Assembly (NCBI GenBank): GCA_013214025.1
Contig: JABSRN010000105.1
Coordinates: 1-51,901 of the forward strand
DNA from: Polyangiaceae bacterium
GTDB lineage: Bacteria > Myxococcota_A > Polyangia > Polyangiales > Polyangiaceae
DNA: 51,901 nt
Reading direction: 5' to 3'
Shown here: positions 17,750-25,339 of the stretch, piece after piece
Numbering within the stretch: position 1 is the stretch's first letter
Layout of the letters: the number at the start of each line of letters is the position of its first letter
Notes under the pieces: model-generated
The model's database searches: none
Told to the model about the DNA's origin: nothing
Seen by the model: the letters and a program-made list of their open reading frames with translations, nothing else
Translations under genes and position numbers: made by a program

Positions 17750-17793
17750 GTCTGACTGATTGGCATGGTCCATGCCAATCAGTCAGACATGCG
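17745..17793. promoter_or_regulatory. 49-bp palindrome spanning both start codons of divergent export and STAS genes
   Basis: Two perfect 24-base arms (17745-17768 and 17770-17793) flank one unpaired base (17769). Each arm contains the start codon of one divergent gene near its outer edge (ATG 17749 minus, ATG 17789 plus). The two proteins would therefore share their first residues even with the upstream alternative starts at 17773 and 17765. The centre contains TGGCATGGTCCATGCC, a GG-N10-GC sigma-54-like element readable on both strands. There is no T-run as expected of a terminator. It could be an operator, a symmetric promoter or a cruciform. Confidence 0.75.
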
Positions 17794-18217
17794 ACTACTC
17801 AAACAGTCTGAACCGCCCCAAGCCACCGACCGCGCCTCGGGTATTTTCGTTACGGGTGATGCGCCCGTCTCCGGCCGGCGTCCCGACGCCGAAAGGGGGA
17901 GACTTCGGGTATTTTGTGTCGATTCGTCACAGTTGGGTCCACGCCTCGGAAACGAAATACTGCGGTGGGCCGCTCTGGAGGTGGCGTATGTTCCGGCTGT
18001 TTTGGTCGTTGACTGTTCCAGCGTGTCTACGTTTGAGCCAGCTGGGTTGCGTTGTCTGTCGCGTCTTGAGACTTTCTGTACCCCTACGTGTCAGGTTGTT
18101 CTGACGGCTCTCTGCCCCGCGCTGGAGCGTGCTGTCCGGAACTTAGTACTTCACGACACGATACATGTTTTTGATTCCCGCGACATTGCGGAACTGTGCC
18201 TTGGTCGTGGTCCGTGA
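17789..18217 (+). CDS. STAS-domain protein in polysaccharide operon
   Basis: 142 residues. After a 45-residue variable N-terminus the fold reads RLRVFCVDSSQL, VAYVPAVLVVDCSSVSTFEPAGLRCL, CQVVLTALCPALERAVRNL and IHVFDSRDIAELCL: the strand-helix pattern of STAS (anti-sigma-antagonist-like) domains. The usual phospho-serine motif DSSGL is replaced by FEPAGL, so the classical phosphorylation switch is absent. Role unknown; such domains act as protein-docking modules. ATG 17789 lies in the palindrome with no ribosome site; ATG 17765 is an in-frame alternative. The stop overlaps the next gene (GTGA). Confidence 0.7.
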   Translation: MRLLKQSEPPQATDRASGIFVTGDAPVSGRRPDAERGRLRVFCVDSSQLGPRLGNEILRWAALEVAYVPAVLVVDCSSVSTFEPAGLRCLSRLETFCTPTCQVVLTALCPALERAVRNLVLHDTIHVFDSRDIAELCLGRGP

Positions 18218-20043
18218 TCGAGCCGGAGCATCAATTGCCGGGAGCGCCTGCCATCGCAGAGCGTCCAGGTACGCCTGTTGAGCTTCGCCGCATCGGACTC
18301 GCGCTCCTCGACTCGCAAGTCTGGATCGCTATCGCTACCGTGTTAGGTGGGGGGCTGAGTTTTTTCGGTTCGAAGTATCTGCTCAGTGTCCAATACCGGG
18401 CGGATTGCGTCGTTGAGTGGAAGCCGATTGGCGGCAACGTCGAGGAAACAGGGGGTCGTACTTTGGTGGAGAGTGTGAAGTTGCCGACGAATTTGGCAGC
18501 TGTGCGTACACGTTTGGACCTCCCGGTGACCTTGACTGCGCTTGGCGCGGCTGTGGAGGTTAGTTCGGCTAAAAAGAGTCGATTGATTTCAATTAGCGCA
18601 GTACAGCCCGATGCCGAATCGAGTCAGTCACTCGCGAATGCCGTGGCAGGGCAGTTTGTTACCAGTCGCGACATGTTGAGGAGGGTAGTCCTGGAGCGCC
18701 ATGTCTCAATCGTACAAGATGATGCGAGGAGGGCTGGCGAGGTCGTCGGTCTCGCGCGCGCCGAATTGGATCGTTTCAGAAGAGTGCATCATCTATTGGA
18801 CTTTCGTCTGGAGCGTGAAAAGACGATGAACAGGTCTGTGCGCGCCTCGAACGAGGCAGAAATGGCAATGGCCGTTGCTTCCGGGGAGACCGCGCGTCAG
18901 CGGGCATTGGCGAAGGTGGCGAAGGGGCTAACTCAGCGGGTGGTTCAGAACGAAATCGAGACAGATCTACTCGGCCGAAAGCTAGATGAAGCTCGAGCGA
19001 ATTTGTTGGAGGCCCGCGCCAGCCACACGGATGCGCACCCAGTCGTGGAGGGTTTGAGCGCAAAAGTGCAGAAGTTGGAGGTTGGGTCGCTGGGAGCATC
19101 TCCTACCACCATGCAAAGAACCTGGGGCATCAACACTCAGTGGACCCACGTGCAAAGTGAAATAACCGGAAGCGAAGCCAGCCGGGATGCGGCGAATGCG
19201 CGGCGAAACGTCTTGGACGCGAGTGCGGGATCGGCCGCCGAGCGACTGCGATGGCTGAAAGAGATTGAGCCCGAGTACGAGGCGTTGAGCTTGCGCCTAA
19301 AGTCTTTGGAAGCTCACCACGAAGTTCTCATTCGTGACCTGGCTCAAGCTGTTGACGCGGCTGCGCACGCCAACAGTGGGTTAAGCGTCGTTTCTCCTGC
19401 TGAGCGCCCGACGAATCCGAGCCATTCGTCGAAACGGCTCGCGTTTACAGCAAGCGTGGTCGGCAGTTTTGTTTTGGGAATTTTGATTGTACTGGCTAGG
19501 TGCCTTCGTCGTGGCGCCTGCTACGTCGCCGCAGAATTCGCCTATTGGTCGAATATGCCCGTGTTGGGAGCGACGGGTTGGCCGGCGTTGGCTCTGCCAT
19601 TGAAAACGGTGGTCGAGCCGCTACTGAGTCAGGCGGCTGGCATCCACCGGCTGCTGCTGGTTCCGGGATCCGCGGTAGATGTCGGTGCAACGCAGCGCCT
19701 GGCACGAGGGCTACGGTCTCATCTCGCCAGGCGCACGGTGGTTGGAAAGCCGGAGATCCGCGTGGGCGCGATCGCCGATGTTGTCCACACACTGCCGAAG
19801 CTCCGAAATCAAGTACGGGAGGCCAATATCATTGTGGTGGTCGCGACATCGGGCGCCCACAATGCTTTCTCGCTTCTAGGTTTGCGGGATCGCCTTGGGG
19901 CTCAGCAGGCTGTCGCGGTGTTGGTCGTCGGTGTTGGCGTGGAGCTTGCAATGTGTGTGGACCGGGTTGGCGAGGTCGATGAATTTTGGTCGGGCGTGTC
20001 TGGCACGGTGCCAGTCAAGGGAGCGGCGACATCGGAGGGGTAG
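18214..20043 (+). CDS. Wzz/GumC-type chain-length determinant (polysaccharide co-polymerase) with degenerate C-terminal domain
   Basis: About 609 residues from GTG 18214, which overlaps the STAS stop; GTG 18196 is an alternative. A first membrane segment (VWIAIATVLGGGLSFFGSKYLL) leads into a long periplasmic coiled-coil region (about 130-385, with EYEALSLRLKSLEAHHEVLIRDL). A second segment follows (LAFTASVVGSFVLGILIVLA). The cytoplasmic 190 residues have the strand-helix pattern of a BY-kinase P-loop domain, but I find no Walker A and no tyrosine tail, so kinase activity is not expected. It should set chain length and contact the export channel encoded divergently. Confidence 0.8.
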   Translation: MIEPEHQLPGAPAIAERPGTPVELRRIGLALLDSQVWIAIATVLGGGLSFFGSKYLLSVQYRADCVVEWKPIGGNVEETGGRTLVESVKLPTNLAAVRTRLDLPVTLTALGAAVEVSSAKKSRLISISAVQPDAESSQSLANAVAGQFVTSRDMLRRVVLERHVSIVQDDARRAGEVVGLARAELDRFRRVHHLLDFRLEREKTMNRSVRASNEAEMAMAVASGETARQRALAKVAKGLTQRVVQNEIETDLLGRKLDEARANLLEARASHTDAHPVVEGLSAKVQKLEVGSLGASPTTMQRTWGINTQWTHVQSEITGSEASRDAANARRNVLDASAGSAAERLRWLKEIEPEYEALSLRLKSLEAHHEVLIRDLAQAVDAAAHANSGLSVVSPAERPTNPSHSSKRLAFTASVVGSFVLGILIVLARCLRRGACYVAAEFAYWSNMPVLGATGWPALALPLKTVVEPLLSQAAGIHRLLLVPGSAVDVGATQRLARGLRSHLARRTVVGKPEIRVGAIADVVHTLPKLRNQVREANIIVVVATSGAHNAFSLLGLRDRLGAQQAVAVLVVGVGVELAMCVDRVGEVDEFWSGVSGTVPVKGAATSEG

Positions 20044-20047
20044 CAGG

Positions 20048-20770
20048 ATGAATGGACTAGCAACGGTCACAGAACACGAATTCACGGGGGAGCGGACGAG
20101 GAGCTTGTCGGTCGGTCTAACACCTCCGGACAGGAGCCTCTTGGCGCGCCTCTGGGTGCTGGACAGGCGTGCGGGCGTACGGCGTGCGGTAGACTTGTTC
20201 GCAGCGGCCGCCGGGTTGCTGGTGCTCGCCCCGCTGCTGGTGCTCGCGGCTGCGGCGGTCAAGCTCACGAGCAAGGGCCCCTTGTTTTACGGCCATGAGC
20301 GTTTAGGTCAGCATGGTCGAGCATTTCGGATGTTGAAGTTCCGAAGCATGTTTGTCGATTCCGACCAACAGAAGTCCCGTCTTGTCGCTGAATGTATGGA
20401 CGCTGTGAGTGGTGTGCGCTTCAAGCTTAAGAAGGACCCGCGGATCACGACAGTGGGTCGCATACTCAGGAAGTTTAGCATCGACGAACTCCCACAGTTA
20501 TTCAACGTTTTCGTCGGCGACATGACACTGATCGGGCCGCGGCCCCCCGTGCGCGAAGAAGTCTGTCTCTACGATGCTCGCGCCATGCGTAGACTCGAAG
20601 TCCCACAGGGGCTGACGTGCTGGTGGCAAGTGAAGGGCCGTAGTGATCTGAGCTTCGAGCAGCAGGTGGCTCTGGACCTCGACTACATCGACCGAGCGAC
20701 TGCAGTGGATCAGCTGAAAATATTATTGGCGACAGTTCCCGCAGTTCTGTTTGGACGGGGCGCGTACTAA
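20048..20770 (+). CDS. Polyprenyl-phosphate sugar-1-phosphate transferase (priming transferase, Bac_transf)
   Basis: 240 residues; GGAGGGG ends about five bases before ATG 20048. A membrane re-entrant helix (LFAAAAGLLVLAPLLVLAAAAVKLTS) is followed by the catalytic signatures GPLFYGHERLGQHGRAFRML, then KFRSM, RKFSIDELPQLFNVFVGDM, LIGPRPPVREE, CWWQVKGRSDLSFEQQV and DLDYID. These are the small phosphoglycosyltransferase family (WbaP or PssY-like C-terminal domain). It moves sugar-1-phosphate from a nucleotide donor to undecaprenyl phosphate at the inner membrane, the first step of repeat-unit assembly. It lacks the N-terminal four-helix domain of the long forms. Confidence 0.94.
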   Translation: MNGLATVTEHEFTGERTRSLSVGLTPPDRSLLARLWVLDRRAGVRRAVDLFAAAAGLLVLAPLLVLAAAAVKLTSKGPLFYGHERLGQHGRAFRMLKFRSMFVDSDQQKSRLVAECMDAVSGVRFKLKKDPRITTVGRILRKFSIDELPQLFNVFVGDMTLIGPRPPVREEVCLYDARAMRRLEVPQGLTCWWQVKGRSDLSFEQQVALDLDYIDRATAVDQLKILLATVPAVLFGRGAY

Positions 20771-20772
20771 CG

Positions 20773-22107
20773 ATGAGGGCTGCGATTTATCAACTGGGGT
20801 CGGGGGAGCGCCCCGCGTTGCTCGGAGTTGCCGGGCGCCCCGTCATCGCGCGGCAGCTCCAGTGGCTTCGCGATTGCGGCGTCGTTGAAGTCGCCGTCGA
20901 AATTTGTGCCGATGCAGAGTGTCTCAGCTTGGCGCGCTGGTTGGAGTCGCGTGCGCTCGGTCTCGCCGTCAAGTTTGTGTTGACGAACGTTCCAATTGGT
21001 CCAGAGCAGCTGATGGATCGTGCCGGCTGGAGGGGGGAGAGAGTTTTGACCATCGGTGCCGATTGCGTGCTTGGAATTGTGCCGAAGGAGATCCTCACGC
21101 TAGCGAACGGGCCGGTACGTGTGTCCCCATGGGTAGAGCCTGTTGGCGGAGTGTTGACCGCGTCTGCGTATGTCTACGACGAGTCGAGCGGGGAGGCGGG
21201 TTCAGATGTGGTGACAAGCGGCTGGGGAGCGTCGATTCGTAATGCTCTCTCGGCGCACCAGCTCGGGCGGGTGGTGTTGTCCGGTGCGTTGATTGGTTGG
21301 CTACCCAATGCCTGGCGCATGCCGATTCACGCAGCGGAAACATCTCCTGGAGTGTGGGTGGCTGCCAGCGCAGTCGTCGCGGAGGGGGCAGAGCTCGTCA
21401 GCCCCGTCTTCGTGGGCCCCGACTGTTATGTCGCGGCGGATGCGACAGTCGGCCCGGGCGTGGTTTTGGAGGAACGAAGTGTCGTCCAAGCACGCTGCGA
21501 TGTGCGGGATTGTGTATTGCTGGCCCGCACCATATTGGCACCAGCGCAGCGTGTGTGGGGATTTGTCCTTGGGGCCGATTCCCTGACACGGCTTCGTCCG
21601 GCGGCTGCGTGTCGTACACCCCCGGAATTGCTCGTCGGGATTCGCAGCGAATCCCGCTTGCGCTTCCGACTGGCAGGCCGCATCGCGGCGGTATGCATGG
21701 TTGCGTTGTTGGCGTGGCTGGCGATGCCGATTGCGCTCGCCGAGGCGCTCCGCGGACGGGCTGTGTGGAGGCGACGCTCGCCTGTATATCTGCCGTTGTT
21801 GGCATCAAAGGTCGGGTTGCTCGCGTTGAGCGGGCGCCTTTGTGGAGTGATTGCCGGTGACAGAAGTTTGGTCGGTCTGCGACATCGCTTCCGTGACAGT
21901 GCTGTGTCGGACGCGTTGCAATCTCAAGCGGCGCTGGCCCCGCTCGGCGCGCTTTGGATCGACCGAGGTCTAGTGGATTCGGCGGCTACGGCTGTGGAGC
22001 GTGCTCGGGACCTCGCTTGGTACGCGACCTTTAAGAGTGTGGCGGTGGACTTCGGATTGTTGCGACGGTCGATATTTTCGGCGGAGGAGCGGGGCAGGGA
22101 CGCATGA
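20773..22107 (+). CDS. Degenerate sugar-nucleotidyltransferase / left-handed beta-helix protein fused to a degenerate priming-transferase half
   Basis: 444 residues, two bases after the preceding stop. Residues 1-170 follow a nucleotidyltransferase fold, but the signature GGxGTRL...PKPL is worn to LGSGERPALLGVAGRPVI. Residues about 185-265 are a hexapeptide beta-helix (VVAEGAELVSPVFVGPDCYV). A hydrophobic helix (VCMVALLAWLAMPIALAEAL) precedes a part resembling the end of sugar-phosphate transferases: GVIAGDRSLVGLRHRF and DLAWYATFKSVAVDFGLL match VFVGDMTLIGPRPP and DLDYIDRATAVDQLKILL of the gene just upstream. The catalytic middle (FRSM, DELPQ) is missing. Probably a non-enzymatic or regulatory partner of the priming enzyme; that is inference. 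Confidence 0.65.
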   Translation: MRAAIYQLGSGERPALLGVAGRPVIARQLQWLRDCGVVEVAVEICADAECLSLARWLESRALGLAVKFVLTNVPIGPEQLMDRAGWRGERVLTIGADCVLGIVPKEILTLANGPVRVSPWVEPVGGVLTASAYVYDESSGEAGSDVVTSGWGASIRNALSAHQLGRVVLSGALIGWLPNAWRMPIHAAETSPGVWVAASAVVAEGAELVSPVFVGPDCYVAADATVGPGVVLEERSVVQARCDVRDCVLLARTILAPAQRVWGFVLGADSLTRLRPAAACRTPPELLVGIRSESRLRFRLAGRIAAVCMVALLAWLAMPIALAEALRGRAVWRRRSPVYLPLLASKVGLLALSGRLCGVIAGDRSLVGLRHRFRDSAVSDALQSQAALAPLGALWIDRGLVDSAATAVERARDLAWYATFKSVAVDFGLLRRSIFSAEERGRDA

Positions 22108-22679
22108 TAGAGGTCTTTCGGTCTCGGCGCGCCCGGCGTGTTCGCCGAGCGATATTGCGGCTGCGCGCCGACCTCCATGCTGTCGATGGGTCTGGGGGGG
22201 GCGGCGAGTGCATTAATTGGCCAGTCGTGCTTTTGGAGCAGAGCGCGTGGGTGCTTGTCTTGCTCCGCTCCGGAGATGCTTTGTTCGAACTGACTGGGCG
22301 AACCTTCGGAACTCGTCGATTGTTGCGCGGAATGTTTAGTATCGATATTTGGACTTATGGGATTGGTGGCGGGCTACGAATGCCGCACCCGTTCAATATT
22401 GTGATTGGTGAGGGAGTCGAGCTAGGTCGTCGCTGTCTTGTCTTGCACAACACTACGGTCCAACGAGGTGCGGGGACGATCGTGTCGAGCGATTGCGTGC
22501 TAGGCGCCGGAGCGACCGTTCTCGCAGGGTCCGTTATCCAACGGCGAAGCATTGTTGGGGCGGGGGCTGTCGTTCACGGTGCAGTGCCTGAGGGGAGCGT
22601 CGTGATGGCGCCGGGGCCCATCATCCAGAGGAAAAGAAATGAATATCAAAAAAATCGCGATCGGGCTTGGCGGAACTGA
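22104..22679 (+). CDS. Serine-acetyltransferase-like (CysE/LbH) O-acetyltransferase
   Basis: 191 residues, ATG overlapping the previous stop. A helical N-terminal part precedes a left-handed beta-helix: IDIWTYGIGGGLRMPHPFNIVI, then LVLHNTTVQRG, with SSDCVLGAGATVLAGSVIQ and VGAGAVVHGAVPEGSVV. The His in LRMPHP and the VLHNTT segment match catalytic features of CysE-type acetyltransferases, which in polysaccharide clusters act on sugars rather than serine. The 3' end overlaps the next gene by 41 bases. Confidence 0.85.
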   Translation: MIEVFRSRRARRVRRAILRLRADLHAVDGSGGGGECINWPVVLLEQSAWVLVLLRSGDALFELTGRTFGTRRLLRGMFSIDIWTYGIGGGLRMPHPFNIVIGEGVELGRRCLVLHNTTVQRGAGTIVSSDCVLGAGATVLAGSVIQRRSIVGAGAVVHGAVPEGSVVMAPGPIIQRKRNEYQKNRDRAWRN

Positions 22680-23784
22680 CCTCGGTCGTTCGGGAATTGG
22701 TCGGTACGTGCGCTCTGTGCTGCCCGGGTTGCTCGACGAACTCCGGGGCAGAGGTATTGAACTCGTCGCCATCGGCACTCAGGCGGAGTTGGATGCGTAC
22801 CGTAACGATTTGCGGGGGGTCACGCAGTTTCGGTTAGCGGACGTGTTTGAAAGCCCGGTGGCGAGCGCATTTTATTATCTCGCATTCGTCGGACGAACGG
22901 CGAAACGGCTCGGGGCGAATGTGCTGCTTCTGCCAGCGGCGAACCGCCGGGGTCCACTCTGGTCGGGGATTCCGACCGTGGGCGTGGTGCACGACTTTGC
23001 CCAGGGTCATATCGCCTACAAATACGATCCTGCCCGGATGTTCTATGCTCGCCACGTCTTGACCTCAATTTTGCGCAGCCAGACACGGCTCATAGCGGTT
23101 AGTCGGGCCACCAAGGCGGATGTCGAACACGGCATCGGAGTGGCGGCAGACGTCCGCGTCGTGCCGGCGGGCGTGGACATTGCGAGGTTCGCTCCTGTCA
23201 GCGGGGGCGTTGCCGAGCAACTGCGGACCGACTACGGGCTGGAACGCGAATACATTCTGTATTTGTCGCGACTGGAGCTCCCGGCGAAAAATCACCTCCG
23301 CCTTCTAAAGGCGTTTCAGAGGAGTCGCTTGGGCGAGACGCATGATCTGGTCATTGCCGGAGAAGACTGCGGCGGGGCTGCTGCGATCCGCCGGGAGATT
23401 GGAGCGTTGGGGTTAGAGAATGTGAAGTTGTTGGGGTATATACCCGACGAGCGTGTGCCCGCCCTTGTCGGAGCCGCTGATGTGGTGACGATGATGGGGC
23501 TGCGGGAGGGGTTCGGATTGCCAGTGTTAGAAGCTCTCGCATCTGGGCGCCCGGTGGTGGCGTCGAGGACGGGCGCCATTCCTGAGGTTGCGGGGAGCCT
23601 AGGAGTCCTTTGCGACCCGCTTAACGTCGGGGCGATTAGCGACGCGCTAACGAGAGCGGTGGAGGATGACGAATATCGTGGTCACGTCGAGCGAAATGCC
23701 CGTCTTTACGCCTCCCGTTGGCAGTGGCGGTCCACATCCCGGGCGCTCGCGGATCAGTGCGTGGCGGTGGGTGCCGTTGCGTGA
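22639..23784 (+). CDS. Glycosyltransferase family 4
   Basis: 381 residues; AGAGGAAAAGAA precedes the ATG. N-domain: IAIGLGGTDLGRSGIGRYV, IPTVGVVHDFAQ, LIAVSRATKADVEHGIG. C-domain: YILYLSRLELPAKNHLRLLKAF, then LREGFGLPVLEALASGRPVVASRTG with the E-x7-E donor site, and IPEVAGSLGVLCDP. It resembles mannosyl- or rhamnosyl-transferases of the WbaZ/RfaB type; donor and acceptor unknown. The start lies 41 bases inside the acetyltransferase gene. Confidence 0.92.
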   Translation: MNIKKIAIGLGGTDLGRSGIGRYVRSVLPGLLDELRGRGIELVAIGTQAELDAYRNDLRGVTQFRLADVFESPVASAFYYLAFVGRTAKRLGANVLLLPAANRRGPLWSGIPTVGVVHDFAQGHIAYKYDPARMFYARHVLTSILRSQTRLIAVSRATKADVEHGIGVAADVRVVPAGVDIARFAPVSGGVAEQLRTDYGLEREYILYLSRLELPAKNHLRLLKAFQRSRLGETHDLVIAGEDCGGAAAIRREIGALGLENVKLLGYIPDERVPALVGAADVVTMMGLREGFGLPVLEALASGRPVVASRTGAIPEVAGSLGVLCDPLNVGAISDALTRAVEDDEYRGHVERNARLYASRWQWRSTSRALADQCVAVGAVA

Positions 23785-24773
23785 TGGCCCCTCATCTTGT
23801 GTCGCCCGAACGGATGGCAAGTGTGTTCGTTATTTCGGGCCGTGTCGATTGTAAGACGCGAGCGCAAGCGCTAGAGCGAATTGTCGAGCCGCCGGGCAGG
23901 TTCGGAAGAATGATACACTTTGCACACGCTCACTGCCTTAACGTCGCTCGTCGCAATGAATCGCTGCGCGGTCATCTTGCTGCCGCGGATGATGTGTTTC
24001 CCGACGGCGCGGGTCTTCGCCTTGCTGGACGATTGCTGGGGTTTTCTGTTCCCGCAAACCTTAACGGGACTGATCTGCTTCCGGATTTATGTTCGTCCGC
24101 TGCAGTGCGTGGAATCCCGCTATGCTTGGTTGGCGCGGCTCCAGGGGTCGCGGCCGCATGTGCTCAGCGCCTAAAGAAGGTGCATGCGGGTCTAGCAGTG
24201 CCTATTGTCGTCGATGGATTTCGGAGTCACGACGAGTATTTGAATATAGCGGAGCAGATTCGGGATCTGGGCCGGTGCATCGTGCTGGTCGGCATGGGAA
24301 CGCCGCTCCAGGAGCGTTGGGCCTGGCGATACCTAGGTGGCGCTCCCGGGACGACGGTCGTTACCGTTGGCGGCCTGTTTGACTTTTTTTCGGGCCGTGT
24401 TCCACGCGCTCCCCAGTTTTTGAGATCCGCGGGTTTGGAATGGACTTATCGATTATGGCAAGAGCCTCGTAGGATGGCCCGTCGCTATCTCGCTGGGAAT
24501 CCACTTTTCGTGTTGCGAGTATTGAAGCAACGCATAGAGTCCGGAGGCGCGGGCAGCGCGACTAACGAATTGGATAGGATCCCTCATCGGAACACTACAC
24601 ATTCGCCGACGCTAGTCCGCGGAGCGGCAGGGCCAGGAGGGTCACTGAATATCGATAGATCGGGGGCCTCAGCGTCTCCCGCCGATCGTAACGGCTCAGC
24701 CCATTGTGGGCTAGCACAGCGTCGGATATTCCGGACCGGCACGTCCGATTGCGAGGACGGTGACATGAGCTAG
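23784..24773 (+). CDS. WecG/TagA/CpsF family glycosyltransferase (GT26)
   Basis: 329 residues from ATG 23784, sharing one base with the previous stop (TGATG). Family signatures: IHFAHAHCLNVARRNESLRGHLAAAD, FPDGAGLRLAGRLLG, LNGTDLLPDL, PLCLVGAAPGVA, then IVLVGMGTPLQERWA, TVVTVGGLFDFFSGRVPRAP and LEWTYRLWQEPRRMARRYL. These enzymes add N-acetylmannosaminuronic acid or a related sugar to a lipid-linked acceptor at the membrane face. About 75 C-terminal residues after LKQRIESGG are non-conserved, low in motif content and may be disordered. Last gene of the run starting at 17789. Confidence 0.92.
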   Translation: MAPHLVSPERMASVFVISGRVDCKTRAQALERIVEPPGRFGRMIHFAHAHCLNVARRNESLRGHLAAADDVFPDGAGLRLAGRLLGFSVPANLNGTDLLPDLCSSAAVRGIPLCLVGAAPGVAAACAQRLKKVHAGLAVPIVVDGFRSHDEYLNIAEQIRDLGRCIVLVGMGTPLQERWAWRYLGGAPGTTVVTVGGLFDFFSGRVPRAPQFLRSAGLEWTYRLWQEPRRMARRYLAGNPLFVLRVLKQRIESGGAGSATNELDRIPHRNTTHSPTLVRGAAGPGGSLNIDRSGASASPADRNGSAHCGLAQRRIFRTGTSDCEDGDMS

Positions 24774-24824
24774 AATATTGTGGGGGGTCGGGGGCGAACG
24801 CGCAGCTCTCATAGCCCACAATGG
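24701..24824 (+). repeat. Separated 13-bp inverted repeat ahead of the CBS gene
   Basis: CCATTGTGGGCTA (24701-24713) pairs with TAGCCCACAATGG (24812-24824). The left copy can instead fold on itself (AGCCCA-TTG-TGGGCT, 24698-24712). The right copy ends where the GGAAAA ribosome site of the CBS gene begins, so the two pairings could compete. Confidence 0.4.
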
Positions 24825-24836
24825 AAAAGCATCGTC

Positions 24837-25313
24837 ATGAGCACCGCAACGTTACGCCAATCGTACCCGCCGCCTAGCCAGTACGTTCCCGTGATTCGGG
24901 TGCACGAGCTGCTTTCAGAGAAAGGCGACAAGGCGTGTTCGATAGATCCGAGTGCGACGGTATACGACGCGGTCGAGTTGATGGCGGATGAGCGCGTCGG
25001 AGCGCTTCTGGTGATGGTGGACGGTGTGTTGAAGGGCATCGTGAGCGAGCGGGACTATGCGCGCAAGGTGATCCTCGATGGCCGAGCTTCGTCGGAAACC
25101 CTCGTCTACGAAATCATGACGAGTTATCTGATTACCGCGTCGCCCGAGATGGAGGCTAGAGAATGCCTCGCGCTGATGACTGACAACGATATTCGACATC
25201 TGCCGGTGCTCAATTCGAGCGAAGAGGTCGTCGGCTTGTTGTCTGTGCGCGATGTCGCGAGTGCGATCATGCTGCAGCAGAATCGGCTCATCGAAGCGCT
25301 TGAAGCTCGATAA
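24837..25313 (+). CDS. CBS-pair domain protein
   Basis: 158 residues from ATG 24837. Two CBS motifs make up nearly the whole protein: DKACSIDPSATVYDAVELMADERVGALLVM with GIVSERDYARKV, and YEIMTSYLITASPEMEARECLALMTDNDIRHLPV with GLLSVRDVASAI. The arrangement is like the stand-alone YrpB/hypoxic-response-type CBS proteins that bind adenosyl nucleotides and relay energy state. It stands apart from the polysaccharide run by 63 bp and is convergent with the Ser/Thr kinase. Binding ligand not determinable from sequence. Confidence 0.9.
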   Translation: MSTATLRQSYPPPSQYVPVIRVHELLSEKGDKACSIDPSATVYDAVELMADERVGALLVMVDGVLKGIVSERDYARKVILDGRASSETLVYEIMTSYLITASPEMEARECLALMTDNDIRHLPVLNSSEEVVGLLSVRDVASAIMLQQNRLIEALEAR

Positions 25314-25339
25314 GCGCCTGTCCACACTGATAACCGCCC

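Noticed and set aside
24737-24753. GGCAC...TTGC sequence ahead of the CBS gene, resembling a sigma-54 promoter
   Set aside because: GG and GC are separated by 11 bases, not 10, and sigma-54 promoters are strict about this spacing.
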